45,983 nucleotides of DNA, taken from assembly GCA_003427395.1 (NCBI GenBank), contig BFEA01000013.1, forward strand, positions 1,709,114 to 1,755,096, read 5' to 3'. The notes below the pieces were generated by a model. That model was not told where the DNA came from. It saw only the letters and a program-made list of their open reading frames with translations, and ran no database searches. Below are positions 11,106 to 21,297 of this stretch, in pieces. The translations under genes were made by a program, and so were the position numbers. The stretch's first letter is position 1. Each line of letters opens with the position of its first letter. The stretch comes from Chara braunii. Lineage: Eukaryota; Streptophyta; Charophyceae; Charales; Characeae.

Positions 11106-11760
11106 CTGAATGTATAATAGACAGATGCTTATTTCTCATTTATGATTGGATGTATGACGCAAAAGTGTGCAGTTATTTTCTAGGTAAACCTGAATGCATG
11201 ATACACTTGAGTTGTCCATTCCCTGACTGGAGTTTAATGTATGGTGGGGCCTATATATCTATTTCCCTGTTTATCTGGATGTATGGATTTCAGATTAAAC
11301 TTGCATTTCTCAACAAAGGTCGGATGTATGGTGAATACTACAGTTCTCCATGTCCTGGTTTGAGTTGAATGTATGAAGCGGCTTATGTATCTATTTCCCA
11401 GTTTGTACAGGATGTATGGATTTCAGGTTAATCCCTTATTTCTCGACACAAGTCGGATGTATGGTGCACACTTGGGTTGAATTGGATGTATGGAGTCCGA
11501 CCTATGTATCTATTTCCCAGTTTGTACTGGATGTATGAATTTAAGGGAGACTTTCCATTTCCCAACTAAAGTTCGATGTATGATATACAACCCTTCATTT
11601 CCTGGCGATGCTTTGATGTATGAAATTCAATTTGAATGTTTATTTCCCAGTTTCGACTGGATGTATAATTTTCAGATTAGACTCTCATTCCCTAAGTTAA
11701 CCAAATGTATGATATTTAGATATTACATATCTCCATTTCTCAGCTTAAGTCCAAATATAT
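11106..11760 (+). repeat. 45-bp coding-type minisatellite with trimeric higher-order structure
   Basis: Fifteen units each begin with a GGATGTATG-like core, at about 11108, 11148, 11190, 11236, 11278, 11324, 11369, 11411, 11455, 11485, 11530, 11575, 11615, 11660 and 11705. Spacing is mostly 40-46 bp, often exactly 45. Units fall into three types in fixed order. Type a continues ATTTCAG...CAACAAAGGTC, type b has a short TAC/TTCCTGG body, and type c has TATGTATCTATTTCCCAGTTTGTACT. The array continues in the gag frame: 11490-11798 is open for 102 codons with repeating phrases such as CMNLRETFHFP and MYNFQIRLSFP. It probably encoded a repetitive C-terminal tail of Gag or a following polypeptide. 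Confidence 0.8.
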
Positions 11761-12330
11761 GGAATCTGTTAGACCTTTTAGAGGAAAATTCTACTTGAGG
11801 TGATACTGAGAGTAACTACGGGTCCATATCGTGGGAATATGACAAGACATGGATAAGAACTTTTGAAAGAATGATTTCTCTCTGAATGGTTCATTCAGCC
11901 TAACTCTGAACAACTCCAGGAAGTTGATACGTTCAGAAGACCTGTTAGGGGTTATTCCTCAATCACTTGAGTTCTACTCAGGTGCAACGCAGGTATCGAC
12001 TGAATCAATTTCGTTTTGGATCTAGTCGAAAGGCTTTCGATACCATTTAGAGGGACAAAAAATTTTAAGTGGCCGCCAGAGGGATGATGCGAGGATCATT
12101 CTGAAAAAGTTCTCTTAAGTTGAAGGCTTCCAGGGGCTAGACATGGGTCCAAGTTCTGATGGTATAGTGATGTGAATGAATTTTATTTCGTTAATGGAAA
12201 ACTCCGGTTTGATTCCTGACGAATGTTTGATCTGTTAGTATGTAAATTTTGGTCTCACAGAGACATTTTACGAGGATTTGAGCTTTGATGGTGAACGGCG
12301 GGAACGCCGTTCAATGGGGTCCGGGAATGC
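11761..12330 (+). other. Remainder of retroelement internal region, no recognisable domain
   Basis: After the minisatellite frame ends at 11798, no further open frame or protein motif is seen. No protease, reverse transcriptase or integrase could be recognised. The last bases before block A2 (GGGGTCCGGGAATGC) are only weakly purine-rich, so a polypurine tract is not firmly identifiable. Confidence 0.4.
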
Positions 12331-13746
12331 TGTTGGGGTAAATACCCAGACAATGGTATTTGTCGAGGATTTTAAACGTCAGATATTGTCTGACTTTTCA
12401 TTGAATTGAAAGACTTGATGTGACTAACGTTTGCCAAAAGTTTATTCGGACCTGGCTTATAACCGAAAGATTGAAACTTTTTGAACATTAGTCCGGACAC
12501 CTGCGGTGTTTGAAAGTAATGGCGGTAGCCAACAATTTCTAGTAGGGTTGCAGAGGTACGAGGACGTGGGATTGTCAAAGTTAGGCATATTCTATTTAAA
12601 ATAATGTCGTGCTGCTTAGCAGCCGCGCGATTCAGGGCCTAAATAGGCTAAAAAGAGGGACGCTGGGTATAGGGCCATGATGCAGGGAGATGGGCGGCCT
12701 ATTTTTTATTGGGCCATGAGGCTTTAACTCCTCCCCAGAGCCCGAAGCCGGATACGTGGCAAAAAGGATGCCTTGTCGGGCTACAGGGCTGGGCTCCAGC
12801 CGGATAGGAGGAAGGAAACCGGCTTTAAAATGAGTGAGGCAGGGGTGAGCCTGCTTAAACCTGAAACTGATGGCCTACTGCGCCGCAACCCTTCAAATAG
12901 AAGGGTTGTGGCTATAGCTCCAGGGATAGGAACTGGCTTAGTAGGTTACAGTATCAGACTCTCACCCAGCAGACATCGAAATTGAACCGCAATAGCCACC
13001 TGGCTAGCTCCTTTTGGAGTAGCCCTCACTTGCATATGGCGCGGGCCATTCCGACCATGGGATCACAGAGATCACACGACCGGGATAGGTCGTGGAGATC
13101 TGCATTGCCGCTGCGCAAGGATGACACGCATAAATCGAGAAATGGTCCAATTCCTTTTTTTGATCCTCAAAGGGGATCGAACTCGGGTCTGTATTTCAAC
13201 AGTTCGTGAGAACATGCACTTGAAGAGCCCGTTGGCTTAAGCCAATGAGGCAAGGAGGAAAAAAAAAAACAAAACTAGAACTAGGTTCACTGATGTGACC
13301 CGCCAGCTGGAGGGCACAACAGTGCAGAGGAATCGCCCTCTGCTTCGCCTGAAGTTACGGGTAACTGTTCGTTTCAAAGGTAAGTACTTTTCCTGTTTTT
13401 CTTTCTGTTCCTTTTCTCCTTAGATTCGTTTTTAGATTTTTTTTAAAGATTTCATTTAGATTCTTTTCTTTTCTTTTTTCTTAGATTCTCCCCCCTCCGC
13501 TACACTTACGATTTGGTTAGGCGCCCGTTCGCTGACGAACGGACTGTACCGGTTAGTGATCCGTCCGAACCTGGCGCTGTTGGCTCCCAAGTACGTACAC
13601 CTGAGCGATCCTTAAGCATTTCAGGACTCGAAGTTAGCAGTGTCGAGGAAGGTTACCACAGGGATTACTGGCTTGTGGCAACCAACTGTTCATAGCGACA
13701 TGGTGTTTTTATCCTTCGATGTCGGCTCCTCCTACCAGTGTGCGCT
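12331..13746 (+). repeat. LTR-like block A2, second copy of A1
   Basis: The block is co-linear with 4039-5465 from the TG start through the AAATACCC inverted repeat, the GCCCGTTGGCTTAAGCCAA palindrome and the leader-intron donor AGGTAAGTAC (about 13378), to GTGCGCT. The two copies differ by scattered substitutions and small indels. One reading is that A1 and A2 are the two LTRs of a single element spanning 4039-13746. However, that internal region would contain a complete LTR, primer site and gag of another family, so nesting or recombination is needed. Confidence 0.6.
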
Positions 13747-15854
13747 GTCGTACCAAATACCCTTACAAGGATATTTGGCGTGTTTTCTGCAAGTGACGCC
13801 GGTGTAGCCTCGCCCGTCTTACTGCGGGCACGCGAGAGGGAGCTTTGGTCCTAGTCAGGGTGAGCGGCGCGCGCGGGGTACTGACGGCGAGGCGCAACCA
13901 TACGCAGCCTGGGTCTGCGTGGCGTCGTGGGCCAGCGGGACTCGTGGCGTTCATTTTTAAAATTTTTATTTGTTTATTTATTTATCCGCTTTCTATTTTT
14001 TTTTTTCTCTAACGTTTGTAGATTGGTGATCGGCTTCGGGGCCGACGTTGAGACCGACGGCCCTGGTTCAGCCACTAGGTTTCCAAACATGGAGGGCCGA
14101 CACGACAATCAAGGACCCTGGGTGTGCGCTTTGATTGACGGGTCTGCCTATTCGGGATACTGGCGAAGGGTCCTTTGCCATGCCGCGCCTGAGAAACAGG
14201 GCACTTGTGGGGGATTGCCTGAAGGCGGGGGTGACCAATAACATATCTCTAGGTAGCGGGCGGCAGGGCTGGACGGACGGCACTGCGCAACAGCGGGAAG
14301 GGGCAATAGTGCAGGAGAGGCGATAGGGCGAGGAGGCACGGAGCAGGGGCGCTATGGTAAAGGCCGCAACGATACTGCTGAGTGAACCGTGCGTCAGACA
14401 AGTTATAGGGTCGGAAGACCTCCGGGCCTCTAGTAGTTAGCTCCACCCGAAGTATTCCACAAAGTAGCGGGTGCTATTGAACAGCCTTGACGCGGCCGGA
14501 TCGGCCTCTACAGGTGCAGCTTTGACGAAAACACGGAACGCAGAGCTGCTGAGAAGAAGGCGGGGCACTAATCGAACCCCTTCAGCAATCCTCCCTCGAA
14601 GACAGTGGAGCCGCTGGCCGGGGCAGTGCACCGCTGTAGTGAGCTGTGAAGCAACGAGAGCGGGCTAGCGCTGGCCAGACGGGATGAAGGTGGACGGGAT
14701 GCCTCGTAGGTGCATTCGAAGAAAGGAAAAACGGAGTGGAGAGTCGCGACGACCCGGGCGGGCAGAGCGGAGTGCGAATGCAGGAAAATGAGGGTGAACC
14801 CAGCCGGAAAATTGTGCCAGGTGTATATGAGGTGAACCTGATATGGAGGGGCTATGGAGTAGGAGCCAGGCGCGACCAAAGAAAGACATGGCACTCTCGA
14901 TCCTGAGTGGAATCGAGAGGGGAGAGAAGCAGTTCCGGGGTTTTGACCCCCGACGAATCTAGTGGTGATGTTGGGTTTGGGAGAAAGTTGGTGTTCGAGG
15001 GGGTGTGAGAGAAAGTGAATGCGTCGAATATGGAGAGTGGATAAGGGAGAGAGACGGGGAAAAGAGTCTTTTTCGCTCGATTCCCAATGGAATCGGGTGG
15101 GATAAGGCATGCAATGGGGGTTTTCGGTATCTGCGAGATGAATGATGAAGTAAGTTTCAATGTTAGATGAATAGAATTAGAGTTAGTAGAGTAGTAAGGT
15201 CCGCGGAGCTATGGCGGGGAGGAAAGAAGAGGAGATGAGGACGACGGGAGGTGCATGGCCGAATCAGTTGGAGAAGTTAGTTTGGAAGTATAAGGAGTGT
15301 AGAGTGAGGAAGAAGAGAAAAGTTGTGCGCGGAGAGGGTCGAGCGGGAAAGACGACGGGAGTGAAAAGTTTGTATCTCTCTCGATCCTTGATGGATTTGA
15401 GCGAGATAAGATGCCAAATGGAGGTTTTAACGGGGGGCGAGTCCGATATCGAAGTCGCATTTGGGGATTCATGGCTAGTATCGCCGGTGTGAGGTGTGGG
15501 GGTTGCACTGGGGCACACAGGCAACAAGCTGGCTTGGAGTAGCGGGAAGTTTTCTTATTAGTAGGGGAATGTATTTTCTCATGTTTCAGAGGGAGATTTA
15601 CTCTCTTGTTGAATGCTTCTAGGCAGAGCGGCAAACTGCGGGTCACAGCTATGCGTGGTAGGAAGAGAGAGGCTGCCTCTTGCTATTTCAGTGCAACAAG
15701 TAAGGCTGCGCTCGATGGTTTGGGTGGTGTACGGTTGAACCTGGCCGTGATGCTGGTCAGGTACGCCCGTCCCTTTGGTCAAGCATGAAGGACAGGAGAA
15801 AGGCCCGTCGGGATTAGGCAACTAAAAGGTGGACTTACCTGTGTTCCTCCTATC

Positions 15855-15856
<2 letters not shown>
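13747..15856. other. Unassigned GC- and GA-rich DNA with a thrice-repeated hairpin block
   Basis: No gene is recognised. A T-rich tract followed by GTTTGTAG near 14020 resembles a splice acceptor but leads into no identifiable protein; the 104-codon frame at 13927-14241 has no known motif. Three related blocks (about 14893-14950, 15072-15130 and 15377-15440) each contain a CTCGAT...ATCGAG-type inverted repeat followed by GGGGTTTT or GGAGGTTTT. Confidence 0.35.

Positions 15857-15913
<57 letters not shown>
15857..15913. repeat. (AG)n microsatellite
   Basis: An uninterrupted AG run of about 57 bp. Confidence 0.98.
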
Positions 15914-15915
<2 letters not shown>

Positions 15916-16248
15916 ACATCTTACCTTAATCAGCCATCTTGACAATGTCACCGACGATCGGTGTTCTTCGGCTCTCTCGCGTTTTCCGGCTCTCGCCACT
16001 CTCGATCACACATGCACCCGCCTCTCCCAATCTCACACACACTCGAAGACACACTGAAGGACTTCCACTCTCGAGATCACTTGTCGATTTCCCCGCCCAC
16101 GTAGAGTATCTATACCACACATGCGCGCACCGCTCGCTGTCTCAATGCCACGTTCCCTCCGCGATGAGTCATTCATCACCACACCGCGCATGCATGTTGG
16201 CTGCTTGGCAACGATCACAACGCCCCGGCTAGCAGGACAGGCACTGCT

Positions 16249-16547
16249 GCCTCCAAAACGCTGCGCCTCTCGTGTGAATCGCGGCACGAATTCGTACCAC
16301 GATACCGTCCCCCTGCGCCCCCAGACCGCTCGTCGACCTGCCTCCAAACCGCTCCGCCTGGTACCGTCCCCCGGCACCCCCAGACCGGCCGTTGACCTGC
16401 CTCCAACCCGCTCCGCCGCTCAGGTCGTTCCACTATACCGTCTCATCTGGTACCGTTCCCCTGCGGCCCCAGACCGCCCGTCGACCTGCCTCCACACCGC
16501 TGCGCCGCTCAGGTCGTGCCGCGAGACCGTTACCGAATCTCTCACAT
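16249..16547. repeat. GC-rich minisatellite, same family as window start
   Basis: GCCTCCA landmarks occur at 16249, 16340, 16399 and 16488 (spacings 91, 59 and 89 bp), with shared CCCCAGACCG and GCTCAGGTCGT phrases. The final unit (16488-16547) matches positions 1-60 of the window, then stops at an ambiguous base. Confidence 0.85.
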
Positions 16548-16548
16548 N

Positions 16549-16640
<92 letters not shown>
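16548..16640. repeat. Ambiguous base followed by (AG)n microsatellite
   Basis: A single N at 16548 is followed by about 92 bp of AG repeat with one AAAG interruption near 16622. The N exactly at the minisatellite/microsatellite junction suggests a weak assembly join. Confidence 0.95.
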
Positions 16641-16641
<1 letters not shown>

Positions 16642-18539
16642 ATCGGGAGAACGATAGAAGGGAAGTAGATGGGATTAAGAGGGGAGAACCGTAATGGAGG
16701 GTGGCAAAGTGGCGATGCACATAGCCTCGTTTTGGTGGAGGATTCATTCGATTTCCGCCTGTTTCATAGGAGCAACGTGAGCTCAGCCACGAGGTTTGGA
16801 AACTTACCTGTCCGCCATCGATATTGCCATCTGATTGTCGGTACTAGAGAGAGAGAACGTATGCTTACCTCGGTGAAAACGATGCGGGATGAATCGGAAA
16901 CCGAGCTACGACGCCGAGTTGTGCGTTAACCCGACATATAGGTTGGAAACATACCTCCCCGAGTTTTAACGGTGAATACAGTAGATTTTTGCTCGTCCAA
17001 TCGATGAAAGGGGGGTTTGAGTTTAGCGGCTGGGCATGAGACTTACATGTTAGTAGGCTGAATCCTCCCAGTCCTGCCGAAAGAATCAATCTGGTTTGGC
17101 TTCCGTTTCGGTGACGAAAGTGGTGTCAGGTCCGCAAGCAAGGGGCAGACAGAGTGCGGGTGGACAGTTCACAGCCAGACCAGCAGGTGGGCTGTGGCAG
17201 TGTGCCAAACCTTGTATAAACAGAAAAGCGCAGGGTACGTGCAGCTCAACATTGGGGGTTTCGGCGAGTGGCCTGAGCAAAGTGAATAGAGAGTCGGGGT
17301 GAGGTGCCGAGCATCGGCAAGCACTGTGCATGTGTCTGCCTGTGCATCTGGCACCAGGTTTACTCTCGTTCACATAATTGACTGGGCGCGGCTTGAACTA
17401 AGAAGGAGAGAGAGAGTACTTATCTGGCACGGACAACAAGAAGGGGCTTCGAGGTGTGAAGGCATAGGTGTGCTTACAAAGAAGGCCAGCAATTTGCAGT
17501 TATTACTGTTAAAATGCCTTAATAGGCGCAATTATATTGATGGCGGGTTGGTGGTTTTTCCTGCGGGGATGTGAGCATGCGTTGTTGCGGGATGCCCGGG
17601 GGCCGCTGCTGTGATCTTTGGCAACAGGCTGATATGCTTCGGGCGAGTTTTAGCTAGAGCCTGGTTGTGTGCAGGTTGCATGGCGTCGCGCCACGTCTAG
17701 CCTATGCAGTGCGGTATCGTGTCCCGCACCATGTGTCGCTCGGTCTTATGTGTAGTACTGTAGCACGGTAACTAGTCTCTAGCTATTGTGCTACCTTACT
17801 GCTGCATACCGATGCGTTGGGTTCCCTCTATCTTTGACTCTTTGTTTGAATGAGCGTGAAAATCTGGTCTATTTTTGAACGCATGTTTCTGGACTGCATA
17901 ACGGCAGGTTGGCAATAGGGGACCATAGTGTGATTTGGGGGTGTGATTGAGCTTTATAGAAGGGCTACTGCCGCGATGTGGAGAAGCGCCAGAGAAGTTA
18001 ACGGTTGGCGGTAAGATTTCAGGTTGACCAAGCTGCTGCTGTGTTTTGGCCATCATTGCGGGGCCCTCAGGCGTACCAAGGCAACAAGGCCCTCTCTCCT
18101 AAGAGTTGAGTTGTCCCCCTCTTGTATCTCGAGAGTCTCAGACCCCTTATCTTCTGCCCTTCTTACTCTAAGTCTAGTCTTGATTTGAGGGGAAGGCAAT
18201 AGGCGGGATTGCAACCCGTAGGACCGCAGCAAGACTCTGTGGGGAGTCAACCCACTTATTGCGGGAGCTCTGTCAAAACTCAGGAGGAGTTATGGAGGTA
18301 GGGAACTGAAAGGTAACCACTGCTTTCCTTGATAAACTCAGTATAACCCCTACTTGTGTTCATTGTTATGTTTGACTGAGTATGTTGCCTGTCTCCTTAT
18401 TTTGACTTTCAGTTTGACTTTCAGGACACAATCCACACTAAGTAAAAGGAATGATTGTGCAAATTCGGTTTAAGATTTTGTTGTTTGACTGAAAGCAGAT
18501 TGTGGGATTGCATCTAGGGGAAGGATAGGAGGAAGGTAG
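16641..18539. other. Unassigned DNA; several donor-like words on the minus strand
   Basis: No convincing gene. On the minus strand several AGGTAAG-like words occur (plus-strand CTTACCT near 16805 and 16865, variants near 16946 and 17041), but they are not framed by coherent exons or acceptors. Short open frames on both strands have no recognised domain. Confidence 0.35.
17709..17794. other. Two adjacent strong hairpins
   Basis: GTGCGG (17709-17714) pairs with CCGCAC (17724-17729). Then 17760-17794 folds into a long hairpin. GTAGCAC pairs with GTGCTAC, GGTA pairs with TATT through two G-T wobbles, one mismatch follows, and CTAG pairs with CTAG around a three-base loop. Function is unknown. 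It could be an LTR structure, a terminator-like RNA fold or chance. Confidence 0.5.
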
Positions 18540-18571
18540 TATTGCATGTGTCTGACCGGGTCAACCAAAGG

Positions 18572-19297
18572 TTGGGCCAGTTCCATAAGTTTGGGAAGAC
18601 CCAGTGTTATATTTATTTTGAATTGTCTGGAAAACCAGACATGTCCAATAAGTTTGGGTGGTCTGGTTGCGTTGACTTGTGAGGGTTGACTATGATTGAC
18701 ATTTCAGGAGCCAAGCACATTCTGTACGTTTAGGTGACTTGGTTGCCTTGTTTACTTTGAGTTTCTGTCAGTTTCTTTAGTTTCTGAACGAGGAGGTCTG
18801 AGCGTGTTCCATAAGTTTGGGTGGCTCAGCCTCTTCCTGCTTTGGACCTGAGAGAAATGAACCAGGCTGAGGACCAAGACATGTTCCATAAGTTTGGGTG
18901 GTCTTGGTCCAATGTCTCGCACATGCTAGAACCCAAAGGTTATAATTTGACTATACTTTATTATTATTTTATCTATGAACAAGCTAGTCAGACATAGTCC
19001 CATAAGTTTGGGTGGTCTAACTATAACTTACCACCAGCTGAAGAGAGTACTAATTAAGAATAAACTGATGGTAAGAAGGGGCAGACTGAATCTTGAGCTG
19101 AAGATGATCGGTTCGGTCATATGCTACCTCAAAAGACTAAGTGCAGAAAATTATATAAATCTTGGATACTTAAACAGTTCAAGGCGACTAGGGTGACCTA
19201 GTCATATGCCCAAGGAGGAGAAAAGTTGTTGTGCCCTGTGTTTGTGTATACTCCATGGCTGAGCTAGACATGTTTCATAAGTTTGGGTGGTCTAGCT
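18572..19297 (+). repeat. Six dispersed hairpins with a constant loop and changing stems
   Basis: Copies lie at 18572-18604, 18633-18668, 18798-18829, 18871-18910, 18985-19023 and 19262-19297. The loop is close to RTGTTCCATAAGTTTGGGTG (20 nt; 21 in copy 5; changed at both ends in copy 1). Stems differ but stay complementary: AACCAGAC/GTCTGGTT, CTGAGC/GCTCAG, GGACCAAGAC/GTCTTGGTCC, TAGTCAGAC/GTCTAACTA (one wobble) and AGCTAGAC/GTCTAGCT. The first copy is weaker, with one mismatch in GGGCC/GACCC. The sequence between copies is not obviously repeated, so this is not a plain tandem array. The loop has a possible inner CCA/TGG pairing. I know of no named family with this loop. Confidence 0.75.
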
Positions 19298-19589
19298 TTA
19301 TGCCTTATGTAAGCTGGGTATAAAGGGGACAAATCATCGAAAGATTACAAACTATTGTTTGTCCAGGTTTACTTGGGGATGGTGGGAGTACTTACCTTTG
19401 TGGTTTGACCTTGCATGTGACTGAGTGAGATTACTACTTGGTCTGAGTTCCAGTTTTACAGGTAGTTGCTTTAGATGTTCGCCAGTGCTAGATCCATAGG
19501 AGTTAGTTTCAATTTCTGCATTTTCTGAGCTAAGTTTATTTTTACTTAGATAAATTTCTGCATTTTCTGAGATCTTTTCTTATACTTGG

Positions 19590-20128
19590 TCTTGTATAAA
19601 TATTGGTAAGTCGCTTTCTCTACGGGAAGCGTTATCGAAATTTCTACAAAACCAAGGAGTTAGTCAGATTGTCTTTTCAAATTTCAGTTTGTCTGACTTT
19701 TTGACTTAGTAAAAATCTGGAAAGTCTCATTTTTTAAAGTTCAGTTTTGTAGATAAATTTTTTGCTAATTCAAGGAGTTAGATAAAATTGGACCTCGGGA
19801 AGCTCAAGTCATTTTATATTATGAACTTCACTTTGTATAAATTTTGGTAAGCTACTTAATTTACGAGAAGTGCTACCAAAATTTCTGCAAATCAAAGGAG
19901 TTAATTAAAATTTGACTTTTCAAAAGTTCAACTTATCTGATTTTTATATATCTGACTTTTCAAAAGTTCATTTTTGCTAATACAGGGAGTTAGACAAAAT
20001 TTGACTTTGGAAGGTTGAAAATTATTTTTGTTTTCATATTTAGGTTGATATAAATTTTGGAAAGACACGTTTCCTATAGGAAGCGCTGCCAAAATTTTCT
20101 TTGATTAGAGGAGATAGATTATATTTTG
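19590..20128 (+). repeat. Three-unit repeat with a two-tier hairpin
   Basis: Three units share TATAAAT(T/A)TTGG...CCAAAATTT plus AGGAG(T/A)TAG spacers. Outer stems are AAATTTTGGTA/TACCAAAATTT (19839-19849/19874-19884) and AAATTTTGG/CCAAAATTT (20052-20060/20089-20097), with a weaker form at 19598-19642. Inner stems differ but are retained: CGCTTTC/GGAAGCG (19612-19618/19625-19631), ACTT/AAGT (19854-19857/19868-19871) and CGTTTCC/GGAAGCG (20068-20074/20079-20085). Between them, imperfect palindromes such as TGACTTTTCAAAAGTTCA recur. The array stops just before an LTR-end-like TTTGACA. Confidence 0.65.
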
Positions 20129-20133
20129 ACAGG

Positions 20134-20151
20134 TGGCAATTCTGGCGATCC
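20134..20151 (+). promoter_or_regulatory. Possible primer-binding site after an LTR-like end
   Basis: TTTTGACA ends at 20131, then GG, then TGGCAATTCTGGCGATCC. The layout (GACA, GG, TGGC...) is the same as at 9625-9634. The site would use a tRNA other than tRNA-Asp; I cannot assign which. If correct, the hairpin-rich region 18.5-20.1 kb lies in an LTR. Confidence 0.35.
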
Positions 20152-21297
20152 ACTCTGTATGGGGGAGATTCTACCATAGGTCTACCTTTCTTTGGGCACT
20201 AGCTAAGAGATAGACTTAGGAGAGTCTTGAGTGGGGACGTGTTATGCGGATGTGATCTCCATACATTTACAATTTAGCTTGAACATTAACCTGTCGTATG
20301 ATACATGTTTTCTTTGCACGTTCGATTCAGGATTTAGACTAGCTTCAGTTTGATCCTACGAGGATCATTTTTCTTTTATCACTGATAACAGATCGTTTGG
20401 TTGATCGCCGACTTGTCGGCTCACGACACAACTTTGCTTACACCTATAACTCAACTTGATTGCCTTAGCCCTGAGATTTGATATGTTTCTTTGAGGGTTT
20501 TATCCGGACTTCTTTTAAATGACCATTGTAAAGAGTTTATGAGATTTATGGAAAGTTGAACTATGACTGGGCTTGACTGTGTAAGCCATGGTGTGAGTTA
20601 CAGGGAACAGTAAAGTTGACCACATTGGTGTATGGCAATGTGACTATTGTGTGTGCATGTGTTTTATGCAGGTTAGTATTTTGGAGCTTGGTATATGGGT
20701 CATACTTTGGAGGCAGTGAGAATGACAACCATGTGCCGCACGATCTGCATACCTGATGGGCTTATGTTTTCCCCTTCTTTTGTTGTTATCTCGAGCCCTG
20801 ATTTGATATATGAGTGTCGGGATATTTATTTATTTTATTGGGTGATTTTGCTTGTTAACTTTTACAGTTGGACGTTGTAGTCCGTGGCAGCCATGAAAGT
20901 CAAACCCCTTGACTTCTTTTCAGACCCTGGATGATAGAGCTGGTCTCTAGGACCATAAGAGACGATTGCCACCACAGGTATGAACCTGTGTACCACCCAC
21001 TCTCCGCAGGGTGCAGAAGAGGGTGTGGTTTTCAACCGCACTTGGCAGTTGTCCAGCGAAGAGAGATCATTCCCTCAAGGCGCGTGTCAGCCGACACTTG
21101 AGTGTCAAACGCGACCCTTGAGACTAACGAGGACCTCCTAAGTATGGGTACTACATAGTACGTCATCACTGCGACCGCTTGCATACGCTTGCATTGCGAG
21201 TCGATATGAGTTAGCCCTACGTCCGCGCGATTTTATACTAAGTCTCGCGCGCGACGCCTATCCAATTTCCTCATCGGAGAGTTATGGGATGACTACT
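20152..21297. other. Unassigned internal or flanking retroelement sequence
   Basis: No gene or domain is recognised. The stretch is AT-rich to about 20880, then more GC-rich with short inverted repeats such as GACACTTGAGTGTC near 21094. The 61-codon frame at 20695-20880 has no recognisable feature. Confidence 0.35.

Noticed and set aside
11106-12330. Search for a protease, reverse transcriptase or integrase after gag
   Set aside because: No catalytic aspartate motif, YxDD-type motif or zinc-binding integrase pattern was seen in any frame.
16433-16747. Frames with long Arg-Glu or Ser-Leu runs (also at 21954-22298)
   Set aside because: They are translations of GA microsatellites.
15830-17480. 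A spliced minus-strand gene suggested by repeated AGGTAAG-type donor words
   Set aside because: No coherent exons, acceptors or protein similarity could be assembled between the words, and the region contains microsatellites and a gap.
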